From positions 7,564,001 through 7,628,000 of the forward strand of contig NZ_CP108488.1 of the NCBI RefSeq assembly GCF_035987325.1: DNA of 64,000 bases, read 5' to 3'. Source of the stretch: Streptomyces sp. NBC_01244 (GTDB lineage Bacteria; Actinomycetota; Actinomycetes; Streptomycetales; Streptomycetaceae). A program made the translations under genes and the position numbers. Positions 1-8,435 of the stretch are shown one piece after another (the stretch's first letter is position 1; every line of letters begins with the position of its first letter). Below the pieces are notes generated by a model that was given only the letters and a program-made list of their open reading frames with translations, was not told the origin of the DNA and did no database searches.

Positions 1-460
1 CTTCGAGGACGGCGGCTTCGTCATCCCCGAGCTCGCCCGCCTCGTCAAGGAGGCCCCCACCGTCGCCATCGGCACCGACGACGACACCGAGGAGGTCGTC
101 CGGATCTCCCAAGGCCGCGTCCAGTGCCGGTACTTCCCCATCGTCGTCCTCACCAGCAACGGCGAACGCGATTTCCCGCCCGCCTTCCTGCGCCGCTGCG
201 TCCGGCTCCACCTGGACCCGCCGGGACCCGACAAACTCGCCCGCATCGTGCGCGGCCGGCTCGGCGTCGACATCGAGAACAGCGACGAGTACCGCGATCT
301 CGTCCGGAGCTTCCTGGAACGCGCCGAGGACGGCGACCTCGCCACCGACCAGCTCCTCAACGCCATCCAGCTCCGGCTGGCCGGCGCCTGGTCCGCCCCC
401 GGCGACCGCGAACGCTTCCTCGCCACCGTCATGCACCACCTCACCGGACCCTCCGCGTGA
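1..460 (+). CDS. MoxR-type AAA+ ATPase, C-terminal part (5' end outside window)
   Basis: The reading frame is open from base 2 and ends with TGA at 458-460. About 152 residues are visible. They read as the second half of a MoxR-like AAA+ module: a stretch with VVLTSNGERDFPPAFLRRC, which matches the sensor-1 strand and the arginine-finger 'FLRRC' segment of MoxR ATPases, followed by a helical lid domain. The Walker A and B motifs lie outside the window. The stop overlaps the GTG start of the next gene (GTGA, 457-460), so the two proteins are translationally coupled and probably work together. MoxR ATPases are known to act as chaperone-like partners of vWA proteins, and the next protein carries a vWA-like domain. 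Assignment to the MoxR group is an inference from the C-terminal motif. Confidence 0.8.
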   Translation, partial: FEDGGFVIPELARLVKEAPTVAIGTDDDTEEVVRISQGRVQCRYFPIVVLTSNGERDFPPAFLRRCVRLHLDPPGPDKLARIVRGRLGVDIENSDEYRDLVRSFLERAEDGDLATDQLLNAIQLRLAGAWSAPGDRERFLATVMHHLTGPSA

Positions 461-3400
461 TCGAGAAACTCCTCGCCGCCCTGGCCGAAGGCGCCGAGGA
501 CAACAGCCCCCGCCCCGGAGTCGGAGCGGAGGAGATCGCCGACATCCTGTGGCTCGCGACCAGGGTCGACGCGGCCGGCCCCCGCCCGGATCCCCCCGGG
601 TCACCCCCGGCGGGCGGCCCACAACCAGCCCCCGATGGCACGGAGTTACCCGCCAAGGCGCGCGGCGGCGCCGTCGAACCGGGCGTCCAGTACTTCCCCG
701 CGGCCGCACCCGCACCCCCACTCGCACCCCCCGCCCCCGACGGCCCCGCGGAGCCCGCCGCCGGCCGGGCCGCCGGAGGCACCCCGGGCGGCGCGCCCGC
801 GTCGCCCGCGCCGGCCGCGCGCCGGGGCACCGCGGTGCGGCTGCCGCGCGCCGCCACCCTCGACGACCCGCTCGCCCTGATGCGCGCCCTGCGGCCGATC
901 GGCCGCCGCAGCATCGGCGGCCCGGGGGAGGAGCTGGACGAACAGCTCACCGTCGAGCGCAGCATCGAGCGGATGGTGCTCACCCCGGTCCTGCGCCCCG
1001 CCGAGAGCCGCTGGCTGGACGTGGCCCTGGTCGTCGACTCCCACCACTCGATGCTGCTCTGGTCCGACCTGGTGGAGGAGGTGCGCGGAGTCCTCACCCG
1101 CAGCGGGGTCTTTCGCGACGTACGGACCTGGCGGCTCACGGGGACCGGCCCCGGCGGCGCCCCCATGGTCGCGCACCATCGCGACAGCCCGCCCCGCAAC
1201 CCCCTGGAGCTCGTCGACCCGGCGGGCCGGCGGCTGATCCTGGTGCTCTCCGACACGGTCGCCGGCGGCTGGCGCGAAGCCCCCCTGCGCGGTGTGCTCC
1301 GGCAGTGGTCGGCGCACAACGCCGTGGCCGTACTGAACGTCCTGCCCGAGCGGCTCTGGACGCGCGGGGCGGTCCAGCCGGTCCCCTTCGCCGTGCGCGC
1401 GGACCGGCCCGCGGCGGCCACCCGCTCCTGGCAGCGCGTCCCGATCGCCCGGCGGGCCCGCGGCGGCGGGGCGGTGATCCCGGTCGTCGGCATCGCCTCC
1501 GGAAGCCTGGCCCGGCTGGTGCGGGTGGTGTCGGGCGACGGCCGCTGGCGGCGGCTCGCGTGCCTGCGCCTCGACGCGGAACCCGCGCGCGGGGGCCCGT
1601 ACGGGACACCCGGGGCCCCGAAGTTCTTCCCGGACCCCCTGGAGGCGGTGGAGCGCTTCCGTGCGAGCGCCTCGCCGACGGCCCAGCGCCTCGCCGACCA
1701 CCTGGCCGCCGTACCCCTCACCCTGCCCGTGATGACCCTCGTACGCCGCTCCCTGCTGCGGGACTCCGAGCACGGACACCTCGCGGAAGTCGCCCTGGGC
1801 GGGCTGCTCGCCCCTTGGGATGGTGAACAGGACGCCGACACCGCCCAGTTCGAGTTCCTGCCGGGCGTACGGGAAGCCCTGCTCGGGTCGCAGCTGCGCG
1901 GGGACGTGGCCGCCGTGCGGGAGTTGGTGCGGCGGCGCGTGTGGGAGTACATGTCCCACACGCGCGGCACCGGCCGGGACTTCACGGCGATCCGACGCGG
2001 ACCCCGGGGCGGTGGGCGCCGCGAACTGGCCCCGGAGGCACTGCCGTTCGCCCTGGCCGCCGGGCCGGTGTCAGGTCTGGCCGACCGGGTGGTGAGGGTC
2101 CGCTTCGAGCCGCATCGGGAGCAGGCGGTGGGCGTGCTGTTGTCGCCCCGACTGGTGCTGACGATCGGCGAGGCGGCTCAAACCCAGCGGACGAGCGCCA
2201 CCGCCTGGGTCCGGGTCGGGGAACAGGAGTTCCTCTGCTATCAGACCTGGGGAGACGGGGCGGCGCCCCAAGTGCTCCTGCTGGTGTCCGACATGGACCT
2301 CGTGGACCCGGCGGACTGGACGGAGCCGGCCTGGGCGGAGGGGTTCGCGGCCCCCGGGGAGCACCTGGTCGTGGACGGCGCGACCGACCAGGGCGAGGCG
2401 GTGGCGCTGACCGGCGAAGTCCTCCCGTACGAGGGGGAGCGCAACGGGGAGCTCGTCCGGCTCTCCGCCGAACCGGAGGTCTGGACCCACTACGCGGGCT
2501 CCCCGGTCTCCCGCGACGGCCTGCTGGCGGGCATCGTGCACAGCGTGTTGCCCGACCGGATGGTGTTCCTGACGGGGCAGGCGCTGATGGAACAGCCCGG
2601 ATTCCGCGAGGTCGTGGCGGCGCACCGGGCCTCAGGGAGCGAACGCTCGGGTGTCTGCCTGGCAGTTCGCATCCATGTGCACCTGGGGCCGATCCACCGG
2701 TCGGTGGAGGAGGTGGTGAGCGGCATCCTCCTGCGGGCGCAGGGGGAGCCCGACGAGGGCGGCCGGGTGCGCTCCAATGGAGACGGGGTTCTGTTCGTCC
2801 CCATCGAGGATCCGGGTGCTCTCGGAAGGTCCGGCGTGATGCTGGCCGCGCTCCCCGGGGAACTGGAGCGGCTGCGCGCAGGTTCCGGCGAATGGGAGAT
2901 CTCCCTGGTGGTGGCCCTGGCCAGAGGGCTGTTCACGCCCGACATGCAGGGCCCGGCGGCGCACGAGGCTCACGTGTTGGTCCGCCGCATGGAACACCTC
3001 GGCGTGCGGCTCCGTTCCGGAGAGCCGGGAACGCTCGTCATCGTGAAGGGCGAATCGCTGCTCGGTGTCGGCGGGCTGGAATCCCTCGCGATCGAGCCGA
3101 TGCCACTCGCGGAGCGGCATCCGCGCGGGTGGATCTGGACCGACTCGCCCGCCGAGGTGGGCCGGGCGCTGATCGATGCCGAGCTGAGGACCGAGGACCC
3201 GGGCGTCGGCTGGCCGCGCTGCGGGTACGGCGGCACGCAGGCGGATCCGGGCGGCTGCATCGGTATCCGACTGCCCGGCCGCCTGCGCTGCCTCACCCAC
3301 GTGTCGGCGGTGGAACGGGCCGAGTACCTCCACGCGCTGCGGCCGGGCTCGGAGGTGGACTTGCGGGGCACCACCTTCAGCGACGACCTGCTCGACCAGC

Positions 3401-4140
3401 TGCTGCTCGCGCTGCGCGAGCCCGGGGTGCGGCAGGTGAGGACGGGCCAGGCCCTCTTCGACCGGGCGCGTTTCACCGGTGACTGGGCCACGCCCGGGGG
3501 CGAGTTCGGGGGACGGGTCTCCTTCGATCGGTCCGTCTTCGAGGGGCAAGCGGCGTTCGAAGCGGCTCACTTCAGGGGAAGTGCCTCCTTCGGCCGGACC
3601 GACTTCCGGCGCGGCGCGACCTTCGACGCTGCCGTGTTCGACCGTGAAGCGCGTTTCGTCAGGGCGGACTTCAACGGCAACGCCGGATTCGCGGAGGCCG
3701 TGTTCGTCCAAGACCTGGACATGACCGGGGCCGAGGTGTGGGACAGGGCGCGGCTGGGCCGGATGCGGGTGGGCGGTGCCGCCGACCTCGCGCACACGGT
3801 CTTCCACGGCCACAGCGACTGGAGGCGGACCACCTTCCTGGGGCCCGCCACCTTCGCGTCCACCGTATGGGGCTCCGGCGCGGTGTTCGACCAGGTCCGC
3901 TTCGAGGGCCGGGCCTCCTTCGACCACGCCACCTTCGCCGGACCGACCTTCTTCAAAGGCACGTTCTTCGCGGACCGGGTGACCTTCGACGCGGCCGACT
4001 TCGCGGACCACGGGGAGTTCATGAACACGACCTTCGCCGATCGCACGGGGCTGCCCGAGGCGTGGCGGACCCTCCTGCCGCCGTCGGGCGCCGCGACGTT
4101 CACCCTGGGCGGCGCGGCTGATGGAGGCACAGAGGCCTGA
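457..4140 (+). CDS. SAV_2336-like vWA / pseudo-protease / pentapeptide-repeat protein (1227 aa)
   Basis: The GTG at 457 is chosen because it overlaps the stop of the ATPase gene and begins a sensible helical N-terminus; upstream in-frame codons lie inside the ATPase gene. Order of parts: an N-terminal helix and a Pro/Ala-rich linker (to about residue 130); a vWA-like domain with a degenerate MIDAS, D194-S-H-H-S198; a trypsin-like domain (about 540-725) ending in YAGSPVSRDGLLAGIVH; a region (about 727-890) with GDGVLFVP that recalls class III nucleotide cyclases, without obvious metal-binding aspartates; and from about 915 the leader and repeats of a pentapeptide-repeat domain (A/S-x-F units). 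The trypsin-like triad is missing: the His site reads VLTIGEA (Glu572) and the Ser site has Ala680. The likely role is a scaffold, sensor or effector partner of the MoxR ATPase. Domain names are by-eye matches. Confidence 0.75.
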   Translation: MIEKLLAALAEGAEDNSPRPGVGAEEIADILWLATRVDAAGPRPDPPGSPPAGGPQPAPDGTELPAKARGGAVEPGVQYFPAAAPAPPLAPPAPDGPAEPAAGRAAGGTPGGAPASPAPAARRGTAVRLPRAATLDDPLALMRALRPIGRRSIGGPGEELDEQLTVERSIERMVLTPVLRPAESRWLDVALVVDSHHSMLLWSDLVEEVRGVLTRSGVFRDVRTWRLTGTGPGGAPMVAHHRDSPPRNPLELVDPAGRRLILVLSDTVAGGWREAPLRGVLRQWSAHNAVAVLNVLPERLWTRGAVQPVPFAVRADRPAAATRSWQRVPIARRARGGGAVIPVVGIASGSLARLVRVVSGDGRWRRLACLRLDAEPARGGPYGTPGAPKFFPDPLEAVERFRASASPTAQRLADHLAAVPLTLPVMTLVRRSLLRDSEHGHLAEVALGGLLAPWDGEQDADTAQFEFLPGVREALLGSQLRGDVAAVRELVRRRVWEYMSHTRGTGRDFTAIRRGPRGGGRRELAPEALPFALAAGPVSGLADRVVRVRFEPHREQAVGVLLSPRLVLTIGEAAQTQRTSATAWVRVGEQEFLCYQTWGDGAAPQVLLLVSDMDLVDPADWTEPAWAEGFAAPGEHLVVDGATDQGEAVALTGEVLPYEGERNGELVRLSAEPEVWTHYAGSPVSRDGLLAGIVHSVLPDRMVFLTGQALMEQPGFREVVAAHRASGSERSGVCLAVRIHVHLGPIHRSVEEVVSGILLRAQGEPDEGGRVRSNGDGVLFVPIEDPGALGRSGVMLAALPGELERLRAGSGEWEISLVVALARGLFTPDMQGPAAHEAHVLVRRMEHLGVRLRSGEPGTLVIVKGESLLGVGGLESLAIEPMPLAERHPRGWIWTDSPAEVGRALIDAELRTEDPGVGWPRCGYGGTQADPGGCIGIRLPGRLRCLTHVSAVERAEYLHALRPGSEVDLRGTTFSDDLLDQLLLALREPGVRQVRTGQALFDRARFTGDWATPGGEFGGRVSFDRSVFEGQAAFEAAHFRGSASFGRTDFRRGATFDAAVFDREARFVRADFNGNAGFAEAVFVQDLDMTGAEVWDRARLGRMRVGGAADLAHTVFHGHSDWRRTTFLGPATFASTVWGSGAVFDQVRFEGRASFDHATFAGPTFFKGTFFADRVTFDAADFADHGEFMNTTFADRTGLPEAWRTLLPPSGAATFTLGGAADGGTEA

Positions 4141-4151
4141 GCCGCTGAGCG

Positions 4152-4925
4152 CTATCCGCTCCGCCGGAGCAGGAAGAAGAGGCTGGGCCCGAAGTTGAGG
4201 GCGGCCAGCGGGCTCTGGACGCGCTGCTCGACCGCCAGCAGGCGGTCCTCGCCCAGGCTCCGCTTCAGCCGGCCGCTGCGCATGTTGGACACGGACAGCT
4301 TGTCCTCGACCCGCAGCCCGGCGTCCGCGAACTGCCGTACGACGGTGTCGGGATGGTGGTTGACGAAGGGGATGCTGCCCTCCGCCACCTTCTCGGCGGA
4401 GCGGATGTCCACGGGCCCGCGCGGGACACCGCGCAGCCGCTTCGCGTAGCGCAGCTTGTTCAGCATGTGCGCGGAGTTGGCCACCTCGATCAGGGCGCGT
4501 CCGCCGGGCTTCAGCACGCGCGCCATCTCGCGCAGCGTGGGGCCGGGGTCGGGCAGGTGGTGCATGACGCGGATCATGGAGAGGAGATCGGCCGAGCCGT
4601 CGTCCAGCGGAAGGTGGCCGGGGCGCATGTGGTGCGCCGTGATCCCGGGCCGGTCGGCGAGCAGCCGGCCGGCGATGGCCACGTGCTTGGCGCTCGGGTC
4701 GAACATCATGACCCGGTCCGCGTACTCCTTGAGGAGCGGGCTCAACCGCCCGAACCCGCCGCCCACTTCGCAGACGAGTCCGTAACGGCGGCCGCCGATC
4801 AGTCGTTTGACCGCGGCTATCTCCGCCGCGTGTTCGTAGTCGCGCCCCTGCCAGTAGGCGACGTAGTCCTCCGACTCGTCGTCGTACTGATCGCCCCGTG
4901 CTTCACCGCTGTCCATGTCGTCCAT
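4152..4925 (-). CDS. SAM-dependent class I methyltransferase
   Basis: The product is about 257 residues of a Rossmann-fold methyltransferase of the Methyltransf_11 type. Motif I is VCEVGGGFGRLSPLL, the acidic post-I residue lies in VMMFDPSAK, and the motif II/III region is ADLLSMIRVMHHLPDPGPTL followed by a VLKPGGRALIEVAN strand. The start at 4925 (MDDMDSGE) is preferred over an upstream extension with no plausible ribosome site; ATG 4916 is an alternative. No substrate can be read from sequence. The gene converges on the vWA-like gene with 11 bases between the stops, and no terminator hairpin is obvious there. Confidence 0.85.
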   Translation of the reverse strand: MDDMDSGEARGDQYDDESEDYVAYWQGRDYEHAAEIAAVKRLIGGRRYGLVCEVGGGFGRLSPLLKEYADRVMMFDPSAKHVAIAGRLLADRPGITAHHMRPGHLPLDDGSADLLSMIRVMHHLPDPGPTLREMARVLKPGGRALIEVANSAHMLNKLRYAKRLRGVPRGPVDIRSAEKVAEGSIPFVNHHPDTVVRQFADAGLRVEDKLSVSNMRSGRLKRSLGEDRLLAVEQRVQSPLAALNFGPSLFFLLRRSG

Positions 4926-5016
4926 GTGCCGCCCCCCGCATGTGCGTGTGTGGCGCATCATCTCGGCGGATTCCGGGGGAGGCAACGGCTCCGGCGTGTG
5001 GATGCTGCGCGGATTT

Positions 5017-5048
5017 CCGGGTGCGGGGCCCGTGGGCCCCGCACCCGG
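5017..5048 (-). terminator. Perfect 15-bp stem terminator of the vWA operon
   Basis: Bases 5017-5031 and 5034-5048 are perfect reverse complements, 15 bp and almost all G/C, with only GT between them. The hairpin starts seven bases after the stop of the leftward gene ending at 5055. There is no U-tract, which is common for actinomycete terminators. Confidence 0.75.
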
Positions 5049-5054
5049 GCGGGA

Positions 5055-5837
5055 TCAGGCGGTGGGCGGCACCCGTCCCGGTCGGCCCGCGCCGCGGGTC
5101 AGGCGGTAGCCGCCGATGCCCGCGAGGGCGGCGAGCAGGCCGCCGGCCGCCGTCCAGAGCCAGCGGTCCGACCACCAGGTGCCCGACCAGCCGTCGGCCG
5201 GTGCGACACCGGACGCCGTGCCGGCGCCGGGGACGATCGGCACGGCCAGGGTGTTGTCGGCGGCGTAGGCGCCGCCCATGTCCTCGGCCTCGGCCCGCAG
5301 GCGTGCCCGTACCGGCTGGCCGAGGTCCTCCTGCGCGAGGTCGGTGACCGTGAGCCGGACGTAATAGGCCCCCGGCAGCGGGTCGTTGGCCCACTGGTCG
5401 GCGCCCGAGCGGACCGGGCGCAGGGTGCACGACAGGTCGACGGTAGCGGCGTCCTTGGCGGCCGTACCGGTCTGCGTGCCGTACATGCAGGGCTGGCGGC
5501 GGCGCAGGCCGTCGTACACGTCGAGCTGCCACGTGGAGGCGGAGTGCCGGCCCGTGGCGGCGGGCAGGGTGACCGAGGCCCGCAGGGTGGCGCGCTGGCC
5601 CGAGTCCAGGGGGAGCACCCAGTAGAGGTAATCGCCCGTGGAGGCGTCGGCCGTGGCCTCCTGCCCCAACTGGAGCGGGGTGGCGGTACGGAAGGCCGTT
5701 CCGGCCTCGGTCGGACCCTTCCCGGCGCCGCTCGGGCTCGGCGACGGCGAGGCCGCCACCCCGAGCAGGCCGCCGCCCACGAGCAGGGCGGCGGTCAGCG
5801 CGCGTCGCACGCTTCGGTCATGTCTCAGGGCACTCAT
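5055..5837 (-). CDS. Secreted/membrane-anchored protein paired with vWA protein
   Basis: The product is about 260 residues. The start ATG at 5837 shares one base with the upstream stop (TGATG), so it is coupled to the vWA gene. It has a signal peptide (MSALRHDRSVRRALTAALLV, then a small-residue region), an extracellular beta-rich domain with two cysteines, and a C-terminal membrane segment (WTAAGGLLAALAGIGGY) before a short basic tail. The upstream protein has the same signal peptide, ectodomain and C-terminal anchor plan, and both contain similar 'YYVRLTV / RWYRVSV' beta segments, suggesting two partners in one cell-surface complex. I do not recognise a named family. Confidence 0.75.
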   Translation of the reverse strand: MSALRHDRSVRRALTAALLVGGGLLGVAASPSPSPSGAGKGPTEAGTAFRTATPLQLGQEATADASTGDYLYWVLPLDSGQRATLRASVTLPAATGRHSASTWQLDVYDGLRRRQPCMYGTQTGTAAKDAATVDLSCTLRPVRSGADQWANDPLPGAYYVRLTVTDLAQEDLGQPVRARLRAEAEDMGGAYAADNTLAVPIVPGAGTASGVAPADGWSGTWWSDRWLWTAAGGLLAALAGIGGYRLTRGAGRPGRVPPTA

Positions 5838-7099
5838 CAGTTGGTCCTCCAGACCGCGATACGCCAGCGGGAGACCCAGCCCCACACCAGTCCGGCGAGG
5901 AGGCCGGTGAGCGCCAGTGCGCCGAGCAGCCACCAGCCGCGCCCGAGGCCGAAGGAGGCCACGTCGGAGGCCGCGTCCGGTCCGTCCACCACGTCGATGG
6001 TCAGCTCGACCGGCATGCCCGGGGTGGTTTTCACCGAGGCGGGCGCCGAGAAGGAGTTGCTGACCTGGAGGCACACGGTCTCGGCCGGCTCCTCGTCGTC
6101 GTCGCTGCCGGCCTTGGGATAGCGCAGCCCGGACGAGATCAGGTCGGTCCGCCCGTCACCGGCCTCCTGGCCGCGTACGATCTCCCGGCCGCTCTGCGTC
6201 GTGGCGCGCAGCAGCACGCCGTAGTCGTTGTTCACGGCGCGGTCGGACCCGATGCTGACCGAGGCCCGCAGTTCCCGGCCCGGGGCCACGGAAACCCGGT
6301 ACCAGCGGTGCTCCCCGAAGCTCTCGCGGTCGCTGTAGAGCCCGGGCTTCAACTCCGGCGCGCCCGCGCACTGCTTGGCGCCCTCGGTGGCCACCGGATT
6401 GACCACCGGTGTGGCCGCCCGGCCCACCAACTGCTTGACCCTGCCCGACAGTTCCGCCGTGTGCTGCACGGAGGTGTACGTGCCGCCCGTGGCCTCGGCG
6501 ATACAGATCAGCTGGTCGCGGGTCTTGACGTCGGGAACCAGCCCGAGCGTGTCGATGACCAGGTGGATCCCCTGGGCCGCGATGTCCCGGGCCACTTCGC
6601 AGGGGTCGAGCGGGGCGCAGGTGTCCTCGCCGTCGGTGATGAGCACGATCCGCCGGGTGGCGTCGCCGCCCTTCAGGTCCTCGGCGGCCCCCAGCAGCGC
6701 CGGTCCGATGGGCGTCCACCCGGTGGGGGCCAGTGTGGCCACCGCCGTCTTGGCCTCGGTCCGGTCCAAGGGGCCCACCGGATAGAGCTGCTTGGTGTCC
6801 TTGCAGCCGAGGTTCTTGTCGGGGCCGGGGTAGTTGGCGCCCAGGGTCCGTATGCCGAGCTGCACCTCGTCGGGTACGGCGTCCAGTACCTCGTTGAACG
6901 CCTGTTTCGCGGCGGACATCCGGGTCTGTCCGTCGATGTCCCGCGCCCGCATCGAGCCGCTGACGTCCAGCACCAACTCGACCTTGGGCGCTTCCTTGGC
7001 CACCGGCTCACCGGCGGCGGCACCTGACGGGAACAACCCGACAGCGAGGGTGACGAACAGGCCGCACGCACTGGCCCTCACCCATCTTCTAGTGATCAT
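5837..7099 (-). CDS. Secreted vWA-domain protein with C-terminal membrane anchor
   Basis: The product is 420 residues. It starts with a signal peptide (ITRRWVRASACGLFVTLAVG), followed by a von Willebrand A domain with an intact MIDAS, LVLDVSGSM, at about residue 45, then a conserved ITDGEDTC segment and 'TLGLVPDVKTRDQL'. A beta-rich module follows, and a C-terminal transmembrane helix (WWLLGALALTGLLAGLVWGW) with a basic cytoplasmic tail. This is the Ca-activated-channel-like / YfbK-like vWA architecture. vWA domains bind divalent metal and protein ligands. The gene has its own leaderless promoter and forms a two-gene operon with the following anchored protein. Confidence 0.85.
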   Translation of the reverse strand: MITRRWVRASACGLFVTLAVGLFPSGAAAGEPVAKEAPKVELVLDVSGSMRARDIDGQTRMSAAKQAFNEVLDAVPDEVQLGIRTLGANYPGPDKNLGCKDTKQLYPVGPLDRTEAKTAVATLAPTGWTPIGPALLGAAEDLKGGDATRRIVLITDGEDTCAPLDPCEVARDIAAQGIHLVIDTLGLVPDVKTRDQLICIAEATGGTYTSVQHTAELSGRVKQLVGRAATPVVNPVATEGAKQCAGAPELKPGLYSDRESFGEHRWYRVSVAPGRELRASVSIGSDRAVNNDYGVLLRATTQSGREIVRGQEAGDGRTDLISSGLRYPKAGSDDDEEPAETVCLQVSNSFSAPASVKTTPGMPVELTIDVVDGPDAASDVASFGLGRGWWLLGALALTGLLAGLVWGWVSRWRIAVWRTN

Positions 7100-7134
7100 C
7101 GCCGGATCGTATTGAGATTCCCCGCACCCACCAA
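7100..7134 (-). promoter_or_regulatory. Leaderless promoter of the vWA operon
   Basis: On the minus strand, TTGGTG (7134-7129), a 17-base spacer and TACGAT (7111-7106) stand exactly six bases before the ATG at 7099. Transcription would start at or next to the start codon. No Shine-Dalgarno sequence is present, which supports leaderless translation. Confidence 0.6.
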
Positions 7135-7212
7135 ACCGAGCACCCGTTCGGCAGGCTCATGGATCCGCCACCGGCCGGTGCCGCGCGGCGCGGCACCGGG
7201 ACGGCCGACCAG

Positions 7213-7234
7213 GGATCCATAGAATGGCTCTATG
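7213..7234 (+). promoter_or_regulatory. LysR-type operator overlapping promoter and start codon (site 1)
   Basis: GGATCCATAG-N7-CTATG covers 7213-7234, with core CATAG (7218-7222) and CTATG (7230-7234). This is a T-N11-A palindrome of the LysR type. It contains a -10-like TAGAAT (7220-7225) six bases before the ATG at 7232, so the regulator could block or tune its own leaderless transcript. The same core is repeated downstream of the gene (site 2). Confidence 0.65.
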
Positions 7235-8152
7235 CCCATCTCTCCGCGCGTCCCGGACCTGCCCGCCCTCGACCTGCTGCTCAGCGTCATCGAGCTCGGC
7301 AGTCTGGGGCGGGCCGCCGAGGCACACGGCATCAGCCAGCCCTCGGCCAGTTCCCGCATCCGCTACCTGGAGAAGCTCGTCGGCCTGCCCGTACTGGAAC
7401 GCTCCTCACTCGGCTCGAAGCCCACCCCGGCCGGGGCGCTGATCGCCGAGTGGGCCCGGACCGTGATCGACGCGGCGCACGAGCTGGACGCCGGCATCGG
7501 CGCCCTGCGCGAACGGCGCAGCTCCCACCTGAAGGTCGCGGCCAGTCAGACGGTCGCCGAGTACCTGGTCCCCAAGTGGCTCATCGGGCTGCGGGCGCAG
7601 CACCCCGCCACCAGCGTCGCCCTCGAATCGGGCAACTCCGCCGACGTGGCCCGCGCGGTCCTGGACGGCCGCGCCGAGCTGGGCTTCATCGAGAGCCCCC
7701 GCGCGCCGAAGGGGCTGGAGAGCCACGCGGTGGCCAGGGACCGGCTCCTGGTCGTGGTGGCGCCGGCGCACCCCTGGGCCCGGCGCACCGCCATCACCCT
7801 CGACGAACTGGCCACCGCCTCGCTGATCCAGCGGGAGGCGGGATCGGGTACGCGCACCGCCTTCGAGCGCGCGATCACGGCCCACCTGCCCGACTGGAAG
7901 CCCTCCGCCCTGCTGGAACTGGGCTCCACCACCGCCATCAAGACCGCCGTGGCCGGCGGCGGGGGCCCCGCCGTGCTCAGCTCGCTCGCCGTCGCCGACG
8001 AGCTGGCCGCCGGCACCCTGCGGTCCCCGACGGTCACCGGTCTCGAACTCGGCCGCTCGCTACGCGCCGTCTGGCCCACCGGCCGGCGTCCGACCGGGCC
8101 GGCCCGGGACCTGTACGCCCTGGCCCGCAGGCAGCTCCCCGCGGGGGCGTAG
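7232..8152 (+). CDS. LysR-family transcriptional regulator
   Basis: The product is 306 residues. The N-terminal winged HTH is typical: LLLSVIELGSLGRAAEAHG, then ISQPSASSRIRYLEKLVG and LPVLERS. A linker helix and a two-lobed periplasmic-binding-like effector domain (about 90-300) follow. The ATG at 7232 lies directly behind a -10 hexamer and inside a palindrome, so the mRNA is probably leaderless. The matching palindrome after the gene lies upstream of the small membrane gene and the DsbB-like gene, which makes these two the probable regulated operon. The effector molecule cannot be told from sequence. Confidence 0.9.
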   Translation: MPISPRVPDLPALDLLLSVIELGSLGRAAEAHGISQPSASSRIRYLEKLVGLPVLERSSLGSKPTPAGALIAEWARTVIDAAHELDAGIGALRERRSSHLKVAASQTVAEYLVPKWLIGLRAQHPATSVALESGNSADVARAVLDGRAELGFIESPRAPKGLESHAVARDRLLVVVAPAHPWARRTAITLDELATASLIQREAGSGTRTAFERAITAHLPDWKPSALLELGSTTAIKTAVAGGGGPAVLSSLAVADELAAGTLRSPTVTGLELGRSLRAVWPTGRRPTGPARDLYALARRQLPAGA

Positions 8153-8164
8153 GCGGCGGAAGGT

Positions 8165-8186
8165 CATAGATCCGCTCTATGGATCC
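8165..8186 (+). promoter_or_regulatory. LysR-type operator upstream of the membrane-protein/DsbB operon (site 2)
   Basis: CATAG-N7-CTATGGATCC covers 8165-8186, the same core and spacing as site 1. Here the GGATCC extension is on the right arm, whereas in site 1 it is on the left, so the full half-site appears to be GGATCCATAG. It lies about 80 bases before the ATG at 8265. Confidence 0.65.
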
Positions 8187-8264
8187 ATTGATCCGTTGCC
8201 ACTACCGGGCCGGAACTCCCCGCCGGAGGATGAACGCGTAAGCCTCCGATGAAGCAGGGACACC

Positions 8265-8423
8265 ATGTACACCATCCTCTTCCTCCTGATCTCCGTATGC
8301 GTCCTGGCGGTCGTCCGTGACGGGCCGGGCAGGACACGGCTCCTGCTGTGGGCGGGAACCCTGAGCGTCACGCTCCTCGGCTTCCTCCCCCACCTCGACC
8401 GCGCCTTCAACCTGAGCTTCTGA
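8265..8423 (+). CDS. Small membrane protein (52 aa)
   Basis: The frame MYTILFLLISVCVLAVVRDG… ends in …RAFNLSF with TGA at 8421-8423. It has an N-terminal hydrophobic helix and a second one (LLLWAGTLSVTLLGFL). AGGGA lies a few bases before the ATG. Its stop is 12 bases before the start of the DsbB-like gene, whose ribosome site (GGAGGAGCAGGA) starts inside this stop region, so the two form an operon. No family is recognised. Its position behind the LysR palindrome suggests co-regulation. Confidence 0.65.
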   Translation: MYTILFLLISVCVLAVVRDGPGRTRLLLWAGTLSVTLLGFLPHLDRAFNLSF

Positions 8424-8435
8424 GGAGGAGCAGGA

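Noticed and set aside
441..1985. Long minus-strand open frames opposite the vWA-like gene
   Set aside because: Ser/Arg/Ala-rich with no motif, no ribosome site, and fully overlapped by a gene with recognisable domains.
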